In this document: positions 33,181 through 43,385 of the stretch, in pieces
How the letters are laid out: each line of letters starts with the position of its first letter
How positions within the stretch are numbered: position 1 is the first letter of the stretch
The notes under the pieces: generated by a model
What the model was told of the DNA's origin: nothing
Databases searched by the model: none
Seen by the model: the letters and a program-made list of their open reading frames with translations, nothing else
Made by a program: the position numbers and the translations under genes
NCBI GenBank assembly: GCA_036898135.1
Contig: CM072522.1
Span: forward strand, 62,001 to 126,000
Direction: 5' to 3'
DNA: 64,000 nucleotides
DNA from: Oncomelania hupensis
Taxonomy: Eukaryota; Mollusca; Gastropoda; Littorinimorpha; Pomatiopsidae

Positions 33181-33194
33181 AGCGCGCGCGCGCG
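33120..33194. repeat. (CA)n/(CG)n microsatellite
   Basis: CACACA dinucleotides followed by GCGCGCGCGCG. Confidence 0.9.
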
Positions 33195-33261
33195 TACATT
33201 TATAATATTTTCTGTATAAGTCCGCACAAAGAACGGAAACGTACAAATAGTTCTTTCTCCG

Positions 33262-34268
33262 GTACTTTTCACGCTCTACACAAACGACTGCAGAGGAACT
33301 GATGCCTCACCGGTCATAAAGTACTCGGATGACTCTGCCCTTGTGGACCTGTCCAATTCAAATGCTGTGTATTTCTCTGCAGTTGATAGGTTCAGCTCCT
33401 GGTGCAAACAAAACTATCTGGACTTAAATGTCAAGAAAACTAAGGAACTGGTCATTGACTTTCGTAAAAACAACACTCTCATTCCAGACCTTGTCATTGA
33501 TGGTGTTACAGTCGAGAGAGTCACCCAATACAAGTACCTGGGAACCATCATTGACGAGAAACTGAACTTCACTGCAAACACCCAGGCCATACACAAAAAA
33601 TGTCAGTCTAGAATTTACTGCCTTCAAAAACTTCGAAATCTCCAAGTCAGTAGCCGCATCCTTCAGACCTTTTACTCTTCTTTTATTGAGTCCGTTCTTA
33701 CCTTTTCTTTTATCTGCTGGTATGGAAGTTTGTGTGTAAAAAACAAAAGTATTCTGGATCGAGTAGTGAACGTCTGTGGGAGGGTTGTGGGAGTGAAACA
33801 AGAGAGTCTGCAGGTGTTGTATGAAAGACGTGTTGTGCGGAAAGCTATTTGCATTGTGCTGGATAGCACTCATGTGCTTGCGCACCACTTCCAGCTCCTG
33901 CCTTCTGGAAGGCGCTACCAAACACCAAGGGTCAGAACTCTCAGAATGAAAAACAGTTTTATTCCAAAGGCTGTCTCATTACTTAATAAATGACATGTGT
34001 GTGTGTGTGTGTGTGCGTGTGTGTTTTGTTTGCCCAAAACAATCTCATTTCACTTTTTTTTTTTTTTTTTTTTAATGTTAGCATGCATAAGTGTAATTCT
34101 ATTCATATGTGACTGTGCATTTTTATCCTCATTGTCATTATGATTGTTGTTATTATTATTGTGATGTTTATTCCTTGTTGATTATAATTGTACACCACAA
34201 TGTAATTTCTTGTAAAAGATAATAAAGTTGTCTTATCTTATCTTATCTTATCTTATCTTATCTTATCT
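33262..34268 (+). mobile_element. Rex1-like LINE 3' fragment with (TCTTA)n tail
   Basis: Starts at the RT block VLFTLYTNDCRG, then KYSDDSALVDL (SDD box), LDLNVKKTKELVIDFRKNNT, VTQYKYLGTIIDEKLNF, SFICWYGSL and HHFQLLPSGRRYQTPRVRT, ending FIPKAVSLLNK at 33990. The 3' UTR carries GT and poly-T runs, and GATAATAAAGTTGTCTTATCTTATCTTA ends with about ten TCTTA units. It is the same general group as 24846-27340 but has a different tail, so a distinct subfamily. Confidence 0.8.
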
Positions 34269-34804
34269 TAATACATCAGCAATAAATGACAAACATCATA
34301 CATCTGTGAATGAACAAAACGATCACGCGTCAAGACATGTATATAATGGATCGTTACTTCGTATATAAGCTTACTTATAAAAACATAATCTGCACGTCAC
34401 ACTCAAATACAACACACAAACAAACACACCCACACACACACACACTCACACACACACAACGAAAAAATACAGTTGGAGACGAATTGTCCACCCTAGCATC
34501 ATAATTATTTTATAACCACACGGACATTTTCTTGGCGGTCGTGTGACTGGCCTTTATCCCAACAAAGCAAAAATAAAACATGAAACGGTAGGCCACTAGC
34601 GAAAAAAATAAGGACTTAGCCAATTTCCTGTTTAGAAAATTATAAAACACAATGACCTTGAACTTTGAGAAAGTACAAAAACGAATGATCTAACATGTTT
34701 AGCAATAGCTGAAGTATGGACACAGTAGACATGATGAATTCTGGTTCAGCTATCCTAGAGATAAGGCACACTAGTTTGCTTTGAACAAAAATGTGAAATG
34801 AGAG
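34269..34804. other. Left flank of the Polinton, no gene seen
   Basis: A/T-rich sequence with a CA microsatellite at about 34427-34460. The last six bases (34799-34804, TGAGAG) are the left copy of the Polinton target-site duplication. Confidence 0.6.
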
Positions 34805-34942
34805 AGAGATAGTAAATATGAGCTTAGACCGCCATTGTTTTTCTGGCGCCTATTTTTGTAATATAATGGCTGTTTTTTGAGCTTTTAAAAAGCGTGCCAA
34901 AGCACTCTGGGAATCCGCAATTTGCTAAATATAATACATATT
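34805..34942 (+). repeat. Polinton left terminal inverted repeat
   Basis: The strongest part, 34856-34942 (TTGTAATATAATGGCTGTTT...TATAATACATATT), matches the reverse complement of 49469-49555 at about 92% by eye. A shorter outer block (GAGATAGTAAATATGAGCT) matches the outer right end with a gap. Further inward similarity stops. Confidence 0.88.
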
Positions 34943-36382
34943 CAAAACTTAGAAATAAAACTTAGAAAACCAAGTGAACCCAAGCGTTGTGGCATGTGTT
35001 GTCTGTCATCAAACCCCAAATGGGGAATCTCTACGAGACGAAATTAGAGAAACCCACGGAGGTGTACTGACTGAACTTTGGCTGCGAGTCGGACAGTTGG
35101 ATTAAGTAGGAGGTTCCCAGGATACCGCGCGCAGCCTCCTGTCTTACCCAATGTCATGCAACCATTCGTTCTTGCGTTCAATATATCCGTTTACTTGTTG
35201 CCTGAGGCTTGACAATTGGATTAAGTAGGAAGGGATCGAGAGTTAGCGTGCACTTTCCAGTCTTATCCATTGTCATGGCAATTTTCAAACATGTATCCAA
35301 GCCACTTGCCACTTTGTACACTGTGTCTATTATTGCAATAGGACAGACATTTGGCCTTAATGCCTTAGCAAATTCAACACATGCCACAGAAGTGACTAAC
35401 CACACCGAAAATCTATACTTCCTTTTTCTTTATATCCCCATCCAGATCGCTCATAAAAGAAGATTGGGCTTGGGAAATTACATACAACAAACCAGCATTA
35501 ATATTCGTTATTCTAAATGTACAATTCTAAATAATACACCATTAAGTGCAGCAATCTTTATTACATATTGTTCATATTAATTTTTAAAAGTGTAACAAAT
35601 AGATATATAAATAAAAATTTATATTAAAGCATGTGTTTCCCATTTACTAGCTGTAAGTTAAACCAAGGGAAATAATTTGTGTGTATTTTAAACATGCATT
35701 AAGCATGTGATCCAGTTGAAAAACAGAATCGGAAATTCCCCTTTACTAGACCAGAGGAAATAATTTGTGTACAGGAATATTTGTGTGCTTTCTCTGTGTG
35801 AATGTAAAATCCTTAGTAAGTTTTTTGCCTTTGCTTAGATATATAAAAAGAAATTTATATTAAGCATGTGATCCAGTTGAAAACAGCAAATAGAAATTTA
35901 TATTAAGCATGTGATCCAGTTAAAAACAGAACCTGGAATTCCCTTTGCCAGTGTGAAATAATCAATATTCTTGGCCTAAGCCCAGTTTATTCAATCGGGA
36001 ATTCCCGCAAACATTAATGTTACAACCTTATACAGAGTGTTTTTAATTTAAATTTAATTTAATTGCTATCAAAACAGCCAAATATTGTACTAAAAAGGCC
36101 TTTTAAGAGTTTTATATTAAGCATGTGATCCAATTAAAACAGAACCTGGAATTCCCTTTGCTAGAACAGTGTGAAATAATCAATATTCTTGGCCTAAGCC
36201 CAGTTTATTCAATCGGGAATTCCCGCAAACATTAATGTTACAACCTTATAAAAACATTACTACGCATTTATAAGTAAAGTTGCGGTTGCTTCCCTTTGAC
36301 TGTATTTAATGGTTTGAAGCCTAAAAATTCATTTTTTTTAAAATAATTATTTTTAATTTAAAGTTTTGTTATCAGTATAAAA
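34943..36382 (+). promoter_or_regulatory. Polinton left non-coding region with direct repeats and kappaB-like sites
   Basis: About 1.4 kb without a convincing gene. Two repeats of about 70 bp start GGATTAAGTAGGA (35100, 35218). A block of about 125 bp is duplicated (35908-36032 and 36121-36250), and TTAAGCATGTGATCCA recurs four times. Palindromic NF-kappaB-type motifs occur: GGAAATTCCCC at 35731, GGAATTCCC at 35935 and 36148, and GGGAATTCCC at 35997 and 36215. The region immediately precedes the polymerase gene, so it is the best candidate for the early promoter/enhancer or replication origin. The regulatory role is inference. Confidence 0.5.
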
Positions 36383-36592
36383 ATGACGGACACAAAAAGT
36401 CTTTCGCAATCTCCTTTGTTTAAAGACATTTTCCAAACATTACAACTTCGAATTTTTGACAGTCAAAATGTTATTAAATCTGTTTATAATAATTACGAAT
36501 TTGTACTCAACAATTTTACTTTCAAATCTCCAGTTAAAATATGAATCCACGCGCAGATAACTTTTATTAAACCAGGCAGTATTGATGAAACG

Positions 36593-39500
36593 ATGACTGT
36601 GTGGATTTCTTCAAGTCAAATTGAAGTGTTAAAATCTTCAGACCTAGACAATGCTTATAATAACATCTTAATCAATCAGTTACAAGACAGCATTGAGCGT
36701 GCAACTTTGAAAGGGTCTGGATGGGCGGAAGGAAATTTAGAATCATTAGAACTGAACATTGCAAAGTATAATCCAATCAAAGGAAAATCTTACATCCCTC
36801 TTCCCAAAGAAATTCTTGACAAAAAGGCTGTATTGAATATTAAGAACACTGACGACAAATGTTTTGTGTGGTGTGTTTTGGCTAAATTATATCCTATTCA
36901 GTCGAAACAACATCCCGAAAGGGTGGCGCTATACAAAGATAAAGTAACGAACTTAAATCTCAAAGACATTAATTTCCCTGTTAGCCTTGACGCCATTGAC
37001 AAATTTGAATCACAAAACTCTCCTATAACAGTCAATGTATATGTTTGGGACCCTGAATCAAAACTTATGCCTTTACGAATTTCTCCTAATGCCCCATCGT
37101 TTTCAGACCTCAATCACCACGTCGATCTTTTACTAATAACCGACCCGCAAGATCCTAGCATGCAACATTATACTCTGATACGAAACATATCTAGATTATT
37201 AGGACACACTTCAAAACATCATGGCAAACAATATTTGTGCAGACGCTGTTTAACTAGAGTCTCTAATCTCCAAGTGGCTGACAAGCACAGTAAGGTATGT
37301 AAAAGTATGACAGATATTCAAACCCGCCTTGTGTTACCAAAGCCAGGTTCTCAAGTATATTTTAAAAACATCAACAAACAATTCAAGCAGCCTTATATAG
37401 TTTATGCCAACTTCGAATCATTGATTTTAAAATATCAAGGCCCGCAAGGATTTTGTACGCCTAATTCATTCCTTACACACCTTCACGAAGTCTGCATTTT
37501 CGGGTATGTAGTTGTTAGAGCTGACGGACAACATACAGAGCCGGTAATTTACAGAGGGCCAGACGCAGCTAGGAAGTTCTTAGATGAGATGAACAAAATA
37601 TACAAATTGTGTTTATTGCAGCTAGATAATCCAGCGCCCATGATATTTACTAAATCTGACTCCCATAATTTTAAAGCAGCTACACATTGCCACATTTGTA
37701 ATAAAGAGTTTGACCCGAAGGACGCAAAGACCCAAAGAGTGAGAGATCATTGTCACATAACAGGGGCATTTAGAGGTGCAGCTCATCAGAAATGCAACTT
37801 GGAATATGGAATCAAACATTTTTCTCTCCCTATTTTCATTCACAATCTTCAAAATTACGACTCCCATTTAATCATGCAGGCAGTGACGAAAGCATACAAA
37901 GTGTCATGTATTGCCGAGACAGAAGAAAAATATAAAACTTTCACTCTGAATAAATTAAAGTTTTACGACAGCTTTCAACATTTGTCTTCCAGTTTAGAAA
38001 CACTAGCTAAGAACTTACCCAGCTATCCTATCACTAGCAAATATTTTCCAGACGTTACACTTATTCGGAAAGGTGTGTATCCTTATGAATACATGGATTC
38101 TTGGGAAGTGTTTGAAGAACTAGAATTGCCACCTAAAGAGAACTTCTATTCTTCACTCAATAAAAGCTTCATAACTCTTACCGATTATGAACATGCCCAG
38201 AATGTCTGGAATGCACTCGGATGTAAAAACCTTGGTGACTACCACGACATATATTTAAAAGCCGACGTCTGTTTGTTGGCTGATGTGTTTGAAAAATGCA
38301 GAGAAACGAGTTTACATCATTACTCCCTCGACCCTTCTCATTATATTTCTTCGCCAGGAATGAGTTGGGATGCTTTCTTAAAACTTAGCGGTTCTAAAAT
38401 TGATCTCATAACTGACCAGGTAATGATGACAATGATTGAGTCGGGCATTCGTGGAGGAATAAGCGTGGCAGCTCATAATTATTGCAAAGCCAACAACAAA
38501 TACCTGAAGCACTATGACCCCTCGCAGAAATCTAATTATATAATGTACTTTGATGCCAACAATTTATACGGCTGGGCAATGAGTGAGCTTTTACCGGTTT
38601 CAGATTTCAAATTACTTGTTAATCCAAACCCCGCAAACTTGACTTGGTTAAACAGTATTTTAAATCACCCTAAAGATCATACTATAGGGTTTATTGTCGA
38701 AGTTGACCTAGAGTATCCCAATGCTTTACACGACCTACATAATGATTACCCATTAGCACCAGAAAGATTGCATGGTACAGACAAGCAACTTAAACTTATT
38801 CCCAACCTCTATAATAAATCTAATTACGTCTGCCACTACAGAAACCTGCAGTTCTACATTAGACACGGCATGAAGTGCACAGCGATTCACAAGCTTTTAT
38901 TCTTTAAACAAACGAATGTCTTGGCCGGGTACATCAATAAAAACACAGAGCTTAGAAAACAAGCGCAATCTACGTTTGAAAAAGATTTCTTTAAGCTGCT
39001 GAATAACAGCTGTTTTGGTAAAACTATGGAGAACCCATACAAGCGAAAAGACGTCAGGCTAATTACCTCACCCAATCAAGCGATTAAATTAACATCTAAA
39101 CCTCAATACCTTGGTTACAAAGAGTTTCATGACTCCTTGTATGCAGTTACCATGAAAACCACGCAAGTTAATCTAGACAAACCAGTGTTTATGGGGATGA
39201 CTATTCTTGACCTTTCTAAATTATTAATGTTCGAATTTTACTACGATTACTTTAAACCTAAATACCCGGAGGCCAGAGTTTTATACACAGACACAGACTC
39301 CCTTATACTAGACATCCCTACTGAAGACATTTATAAAGACTTAGAATCGGAACTGCAACATTACGATACTAGTGACTACCCTGAAACTCACCCTTTGTAC
39401 AGCAAAGCAAACCAAAAGAAAATAGGTTTGATGAAAGATGAAATGAACGGGAAACTTATTGAAGAATACGCAGGACTGCGATCTAAGCAGTACAGTATTA

Positions 39501-39853
39501 AACACGAATCGGGAGAATCTTCAAAAGCGAAAGGCACCCAAAAAGCTGCAATAAAAAACAGAGATATCAGACATGAAAACTACCTGGAAGCCTTAGATGG
39601 AAAAGAAGTTAAACCATACCCTAACACAACTATAAAGTCTAAAAACCATATAGTGTCCACTGCTGTGACGACCAAAAAAACATGCGCTAATGACACAAAG
39701 AGAATAAGAGTAACTAAGGAGTTCGCATACGCTCTAGGCCACTATAAATTACAGGTAGGAACAGCGACTGCGACTGCGACTGCGACTACGACTACGACTA
39801 TGACTGCGACTATGAGTAAGAAGGAGGGCCTGGAAGGCTTGAGTAAATGTTAA
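36593..39853 (+). CDS. polB: Protein-primed family B DNA polymerase (Polinton PolB)
   Basis: 1086 residues. The N-terminal region has the Polinton-type block GSGW...YIPLPKEILDKKAVLNI...CFVWCVLA. An HNH/endonuclease VII-like Cys-His cluster (CHICNKEFD...RDHCHITGAFRGAAHQKCN) sits at about 366-402. Exo motifs: ANFES at about 272-276, where the first catalytic Asp is Asn273; HNLQNYDSHL (Exo II); YLKADVCLLADVF (Exo III). Polymerase motifs: YFDANNLYGW (A, Asp654), KLLNNSCFGKTMENPYK (B, about 800-817) and YTDTDSL (C, Asp900/Asp902). An ATG in the element's typical start context lies in frame at 36383, but TGA at 36542-36544 interrupts, so the original gene probably began there. The last 40 residues are a GCGACT-repeat extension. 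It replicates the element's linear DNA. Confidence 0.93.
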   Translation: MTVWISSSQIEVLKSSDLDNAYNNILINQLQDSIERATLKGSGWAEGNLESLELNIAKYNPIKGKSYIPLPKEILDKKAVLNIKNTDDKCFVWCVLAKLYPIQSKQHPERVALYKDKVTNLNLKDINFPVSLDAIDKFESQNSPITVNVYVWDPESKLMPLRISPNAPSFSDLNHHVDLLLITDPQDPSMQHYTLIRNISRLLGHTSKHHGKQYLCRRCLTRVSNLQVADKHSKVCKSMTDIQTRLVLPKPGSQVYFKNINKQFKQPYIVYANFESLILKYQGPQGFCTPNSFLTHLHEVCIFGYVVVRADGQHTEPVIYRGPDAARKFLDEMNKIYKLCLLQLDNPAPMIFTKSDSHNFKAATHCHICNKEFDPKDAKTQRVRDHCHITGAFRGAAHQKCNLEYGIKHFSLPIFIHNLQNYDSHLIMQAVTKAYKVSCIAETEEKYKTFTLNKLKFYDSFQHLSSSLETLAKNLPSYPITSKYFPDVTLIRKGVYPYEYMDSWEVFEELELPPKENFYSSLNKSFITLTDYEHAQNVWNALGCKNLGDYHDIYLKADVCLLADVFEKCRETSLHHYSLDPSHYISSPGMSWDAFLKLSGSKIDLITDQVMMTMIESGIRGGISVAAHNYCKANNKYLKHYDPSQKSNYIMYFDANNLYGWAMSELLPVSDFKLLVNPNPANLTWLNSILNHPKDHTIGFIVEVDLEYPNALHDLHNDYPLAPERLHGTDKQLKLIPNLYNKSNYVCHYRNLQFYIRHGMKCTAIHKLLFFKQTNVLAGYINKNTELRKQAQSTFEKDFFKLLNNSCFGKTMENPYKRKDVRLITSPNQAIKLTSKPQYLGYKEFHDSLYAVTMKTTQVNLDKPVFMGMTILDLSKLLMFEFYYDYFKPKYPEARVLYTDTDSLILDIPTEDIYKDLESELQHYDTSDYPETHPLYSKANQKKIGLMKDEMNGKLIEEYAGLRSKQYSIKHESGESSKAKGTQKAAIKNRDIRHENYLEALDGKEVKPYPNTTIKSKNHIVSTAVTTKKTCANDTKRIRVTKEFAYALGHYKLQVGTATATATATTTTTMTATMSKKEGLEGLSKC

Positions 39854-39859
39854 CTGTAT

Positions 39860-40522
39860 TTATTCTGAAGCGCCAAGCTTTTTCTTCAAAGCATCTAGCT
39901 GCTCTTTCCGTCCCAGTAATCTCCCTTCCTCTATTAATTTTTTTTTAATTTCTTCAACATTAACAGGTGCAGACCTAGATTTAGATTGTATGTCATGCTT
40001 TAACTTTTTATATTCTTCAAAATTTCGCTGGATAATTACAAACTCTTGGTCTGTAATCTGAGTGTCTTCTAGAGCTTTAGAAATTATTAAGTTCATGCTA
40101 GTAAGTTTAGCTATCGCCAGGCTAGAAATGAGGTCGTGTTTTTCTAGTTTCTTAGATACTTTAGTATTAATTACGCCAAGTAAAACTGACATCACTGAAG
40201 ATAATCCGGCAGCCACTCCTAATCCAATACTAATTGGTATACCAATTCCAGTCACCAATAATCCCACGCTGGCAGCAGCTTCCGCAGCATTAATAACATT
40301 TAGACCGGTAGACACGTAATTTATTCCGCTATAAGCACCGGAATACCTTCGTCTGCATCTAGAGTACTTTTGGATATCTGATTCAATTTGAGTCCTAACT
40401 TTTCTTATTTCTTCCAGCCTGAACGTTTGAACATTACTTAAGTCTAACGTTGGAGCACTGGGCTGTATTGGTTGTTCATCCACTACTGCTTCTACTATAG
40501 CAGGATACAATTTTGTCGTCAT
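39860..40522 (-). CDS. Polinton conserved ORF with glycine-rich hydrophobic hairpin
   Basis: 220 residues, tail-to-tail with polB (6 bp apart). The N-terminal third is polar and helical. The centre (about 75-120) holds two hydrophobic Gly/Ala/Ile-rich segments (ASVGLLVTGIGIPISIGLGVAAGL). The C-terminus (VSKKLEKHDLISSLAIAKLTSMN...ITDQEF...NFEEYKKLK) is helical. The hydrophobic hairpin followed by a KHD...AKL helix is familiar from uncharacterised Polinton proteins of cnidarians and other invertebrates. Its function is unknown; membrane insertion of a virion protein is plausible. Start context AACACTAAAAATATG. Confidence 0.7.
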   Translation of the reverse strand: MTTKLYPAIVEAVVDEQPIQPSAPTLDLSNVQTFRLEEIRKVRTQIESDIQKYSRCRRRYSGAYSGINYVSTGLNVINAAEAAASVGLLVTGIGIPISIGLGVAAGLSSVMSVLLGVINTKVSKKLEKHDLISSLAIAKLTSMNLIISKALEDTQITDQEFVIIQRNFEEYKKLKHDIQSKSRSAPVNVEEIKKKLIEEGRLLGRKEQLDALKKKLGASE

Positions 40523-40554
40523 ATTTTTAGTGTTAAAAAAAGGGTTAACAATAA

Positions 40555-41422
40555 TTAACTTGATTTTAGTTTATTAGCAAAATATTCTATTTGACTATCA
40601 GAAAATATCTGATCGCTGAAATAAAATGCTAACAGATCTACGTTGTCTAGGCTAATTTGCGCTATTCTGTCAATAGGATTTGGAACAGGGACAAAAGTTA
40701 TCTTGGGTGATGAAGTAAATACGGAAAACTGATTTTCATTTTCTCTTTTCTTCATAAATACTGTAACTCGTCTGGGATCCTCATCTAAATCAACCCAACT
40801 TAGAGACACTTGCGGAATTACATTAAAATTTCTCTGCGTAGGCCTGTGAGCAATTATGTCCAGTACTATCATAGCTGTGCTACCTAGCTGTAAAGGAGGC
40901 TGCAGAATAACTCGGACATTTTTCCCTGCGGTTTCACGCTTATGTAAAACATAGTTGCTTTTTTTGTAGGCTTTGACTTCTATGGTTTCCCGATTGTTTT
41001 CATCCGGCACTAGACTAACTAACATAGGCCCGGCGTTAATAATTTTCTTAAATTTATTGTCTGGTCCCATAAAAGTGTAAGGGCTTTTGCACTTGAATTT
41101 AATAAGCCAATCTAATTCCGTGTCTACAGGTGTTAAAGACCAGGTATTTTCTCGTTTTGTACTTAAAATCGGGATCTACTTTACCGGCATTAAAATCCTT
41201 TAGCTGATCGATAGATGGTTTTTCTGGCGGTACTGACGGCGGCACTGCTTCAGGTACTGCCGGCACTACAGGCACTAGCGCTCGTTTATAATATCCATTT
41301 TGTGTAAATTCGAAACCGTAAATAGACCCAACAATAGCATTCGCATCAAAGTCAATTGTGTCTGCTAAGTCTTTCAGTTCAATGGTAGGACAGGTTACTG
41401 GAATTTGAGGGCCGATTGACAT
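40555..41422 (-). pseudogene. Polinton structural gene, frameshifted
   Basis: Two minus-strand frames, 41099-41422 (107 residues, ending in a proline-rich VPAVPEAVPPSVPPEKP linker and beyond) and 40555-41070 (171 residues), appear to be halves of one protein. Frame-2 sequence with good coding character continues across 41071-41150, upstream of the 171-residue Met. The break lies near 41145-41160, in a T-rich run. The C-terminal half looks beta-rich (ITFVPVPNPIDRIAQISLDNVDLLAFYFSD). By position it is a candidate minor capsid or virion protein; no motif proves it. Upstream start context TTTTAAAATACAATG. Confidence 0.55.
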
Positions 41423-41441
41423 TGTATTTTAAAATTAAACT

Positions 41442-42139
41442 TTATTTTATCTCTAGAATAATTGTAAGATCTTCAAAGTCTACAATTTCGTTGTTTTGGT
41501 TAGTTATTTTGAAGCAGAAACTAGTATGATAGTCCTGACTTAAGTGGCGTTTTTGAGGCAGAAATTTCAATGAAACTGGATCGCAGTAAGATTCTCTCTG
41601 AGTTGAGATTATCCTTAGCAATGTACTAGGAGTTCCGTTTACTAAGTTTTCCGATGTCTTCAGTTGATGAAGGTACACAAACAATCTATTATTAATTAAC
41701 AAATTCATAGGGTTTGATCCAATAAATCTTATAGAACTGCCGACAGTGCTGGAGCTGTCAGATAAAGATAATTCATTGCCACGGAAACCTAATATTTCTG
41801 CCAGCTTTGGCGCAAGTGTAACGCTGGTAATGTCTTTATGCAGGGTTTTATGGAAAGTTAAAGTTACTATCAAGTTTGCATGGTTCATTTTTGCTTCAAT
41901 CGAATGAGGTTTAAACAATTCTTCAGTAAGTCTGCAGAAGTCATAATAGCCGGCATGAATAAAGTGTTTTTTTTATTAATCATTATCCAGTTGTTGTTTA
42001 GATCATGACTAATATTTAACCATTTAACCGTGTAGAATATTTCGTGAAGGATTACGTTAAGGTCCCTGTTTTTGTTGTCAATAGGATGCTGAAGTTCAAT
42101 GGGCACACCTGATTTTACGAATTCGAAAGTTACAAACAT
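41442..42139 (-). pseudogene. Penton-like (minor capsid) candidate, frameshifted in an A8 run
   Basis: The N-terminal frame (41885-42139) reads MFVTFEFVKSGVPIELQHP...LHEIFYTVKWLNI. The C-terminal frame (41442-41918) carries VTLAPKLAEILGFRG and a beta-rich tail ending DFEDLTIILEIK. Frame 2 already has protein-like sequence (a GYYDF...LTEEL stretch) upstream of its first Met. The shift therefore maps to the eight-base homopolymer at 41967-41974. The beta-rich make-up, the LA.ILGF motif and the size of about 230 residues resemble the jelly-roll minor capsid (penton-type) proteins of Polintons, but this is by pattern only. Confidence 0.55.
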
Positions 42140-42158
42140 ATTTTTTAATATAATAAAA

Positions 42159-43385
42159 ATGTACGCGCCTTATAAATATAACAAAGCTGCAAAGTATACT
42201 ACAGGGCCTTATTATTACGAAAAAGCAGTCGACCTAACCAAGCTGACAATAGCTGTGGCAGCCAACGTCCATTTCGAAACTATCCCCCATAATATTTTTG
42301 ATCATTACCTCAACCCAGACATTACGAGCGACTTTTTAGCTAACCAATGGCTAAACAACGGGGGTATGCAGTTCTTTCAGAATCAAATTAATTTTGCCGT
42401 GTCATGCGCTACAACTGGTTGCGGAGTTTCTTACGTTCATCACCTTAATCACCCAGATTTCATGTTGAAGTCTATTTATCTGTTCCATTTGTATTATCAA
42501 GTGAGACGGGTGTTGTCTGAACTTCAGGCTCTGTTACCTACTGACAAAAACTTTAATCCCTTTAACAACGGCTTTGACAAAAAAGCGTATCAAAGGTTGT
42601 GCAATGAATTCGGAATTGATACTAAAACAGACTTCAGACAAAAACTAGACCTCAATCATGGAATGGGAACTTTATTTAGATACGCTGTAGGTAATTTATA
42701 CACGGGGCCTTACGTACCTGGATTCACATCATTTAACCACAACAGCCAGGTTCCTTTACTGTATATCAGACAAAAACAAAGTGCAGCATACAGCACTTTT
42801 ATATTAGACACATCAAACGGATTTACTCAAAGTGGGGTGGAAAGGCTGAATGAATCTATTCGTACGTATGCGTGGTGCATTTTGGGGTCTCAAGCACAAA
42901 CACGAAGTAATATCATTGGGGAAGGAACTAGCTTCGATGCACAAAAGCAGTTTCTAGCCAACATTGAAGATTCTATTAATTTGGCAGTAGATTTGCCCGC
43001 AAGTATTAAAAGATATCAGGACACTTTAAAGTATGCTAGATCGAAAGTAGATTACGTAATAGGTTTAGGACTGTATATGTTGCCTTCAGACCTTCAGCTT
43101 AGGATAGGAACTATATCAAACTACAACAACAATATAGTGATTGCCGACCCTCAGTTTCATATAGGCTACAATCCTACAATAAACACTTTGAATACAGTGA
43201 ATACAGTGAATACAGCAAATACGGTATTTACTGCTAGGCCTAATAATGAACCTTTAAGTTCGCCACCACTTCCGAGCTTACCAAGCTTGCCAGGCCTGCC
43301 GGTAACTGATCATGGGGTTTCACGTCTAGCGCTTACAGGGGGTTTATTGTTTGCTGGGTTAATTGGGATTTACTATTTTAAGTAA
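42159..43385 (+). CDS. Polinton conserved ORF with C-terminal membrane segment
   Basis: 408 residues if started at MYAPYKYNKAAKYTTGPYYYE (42159). That Met follows TAATATAATAAAA, the element's standard start context, and clears the divergent gene starting at 42139. A further upstream in-frame Met (42099) would overlap that gene and is rejected. The body is mostly helical with aromatic motifs (HFETIPHNIFDHYLN, FLANQWLNNGG, GPYVPGFTSFN). The C-terminus has a Thr/Asn repeat, a proline-rich LSSPPLPSLPSLPGLP and a single hydrophobic helix (LALTGGLLFAGLIGIYYF). It probably encodes a virion-associated or membrane protein; the precise role is unknown. Confidence 0.7.
   Translation: MYAPYKYNKAAKYTTGPYYYEKAVDLTKLTIAVAANVHFETIPHNIFDHYLNPDITSDFLANQWLNNGGMQFFQNQINFAVSCATTGCGVSYVHHLNHPDFMLKSIYLFHLYYQVRRVLSELQALLPTDKNFNPFNNGFDKKAYQRLCNEFGIDTKTDFRQKLDLNHGMGTLFRYAVGNLYTGPYVPGFTSFNHNSQVPLLYIRQKQSAAYSTFILDTSNGFTQSGVERLNESIRTYAWCILGSQAQTRSNIIGEGTSFDAQKQFLANIEDSINLAVDLPASIKRYQDTLKYARSKVDYVIGLGLYMLPSDLQLRIGTISNYNNNIVIADPQFHIGYNPTINTLNTVNTVNTANTVFTARPNNEPLSSPPLPSLPSLPGLPVTDHGVSRLALTGGLLFAGLIGIYYFK

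Noticed and set aside
35209..35580. 123-codon ORF in the Polinton left region
   Set aside because: It begins inside a direct repeat, has no A-rich start context and no conserved motif. Kept as non-coding.
42099..42158. Upstream start for the 408-residue Polinton ORF
   Set aside because: It would overlap the divergent gene starting at 42139 and bypass the TAATAAAAATG start at 42159.
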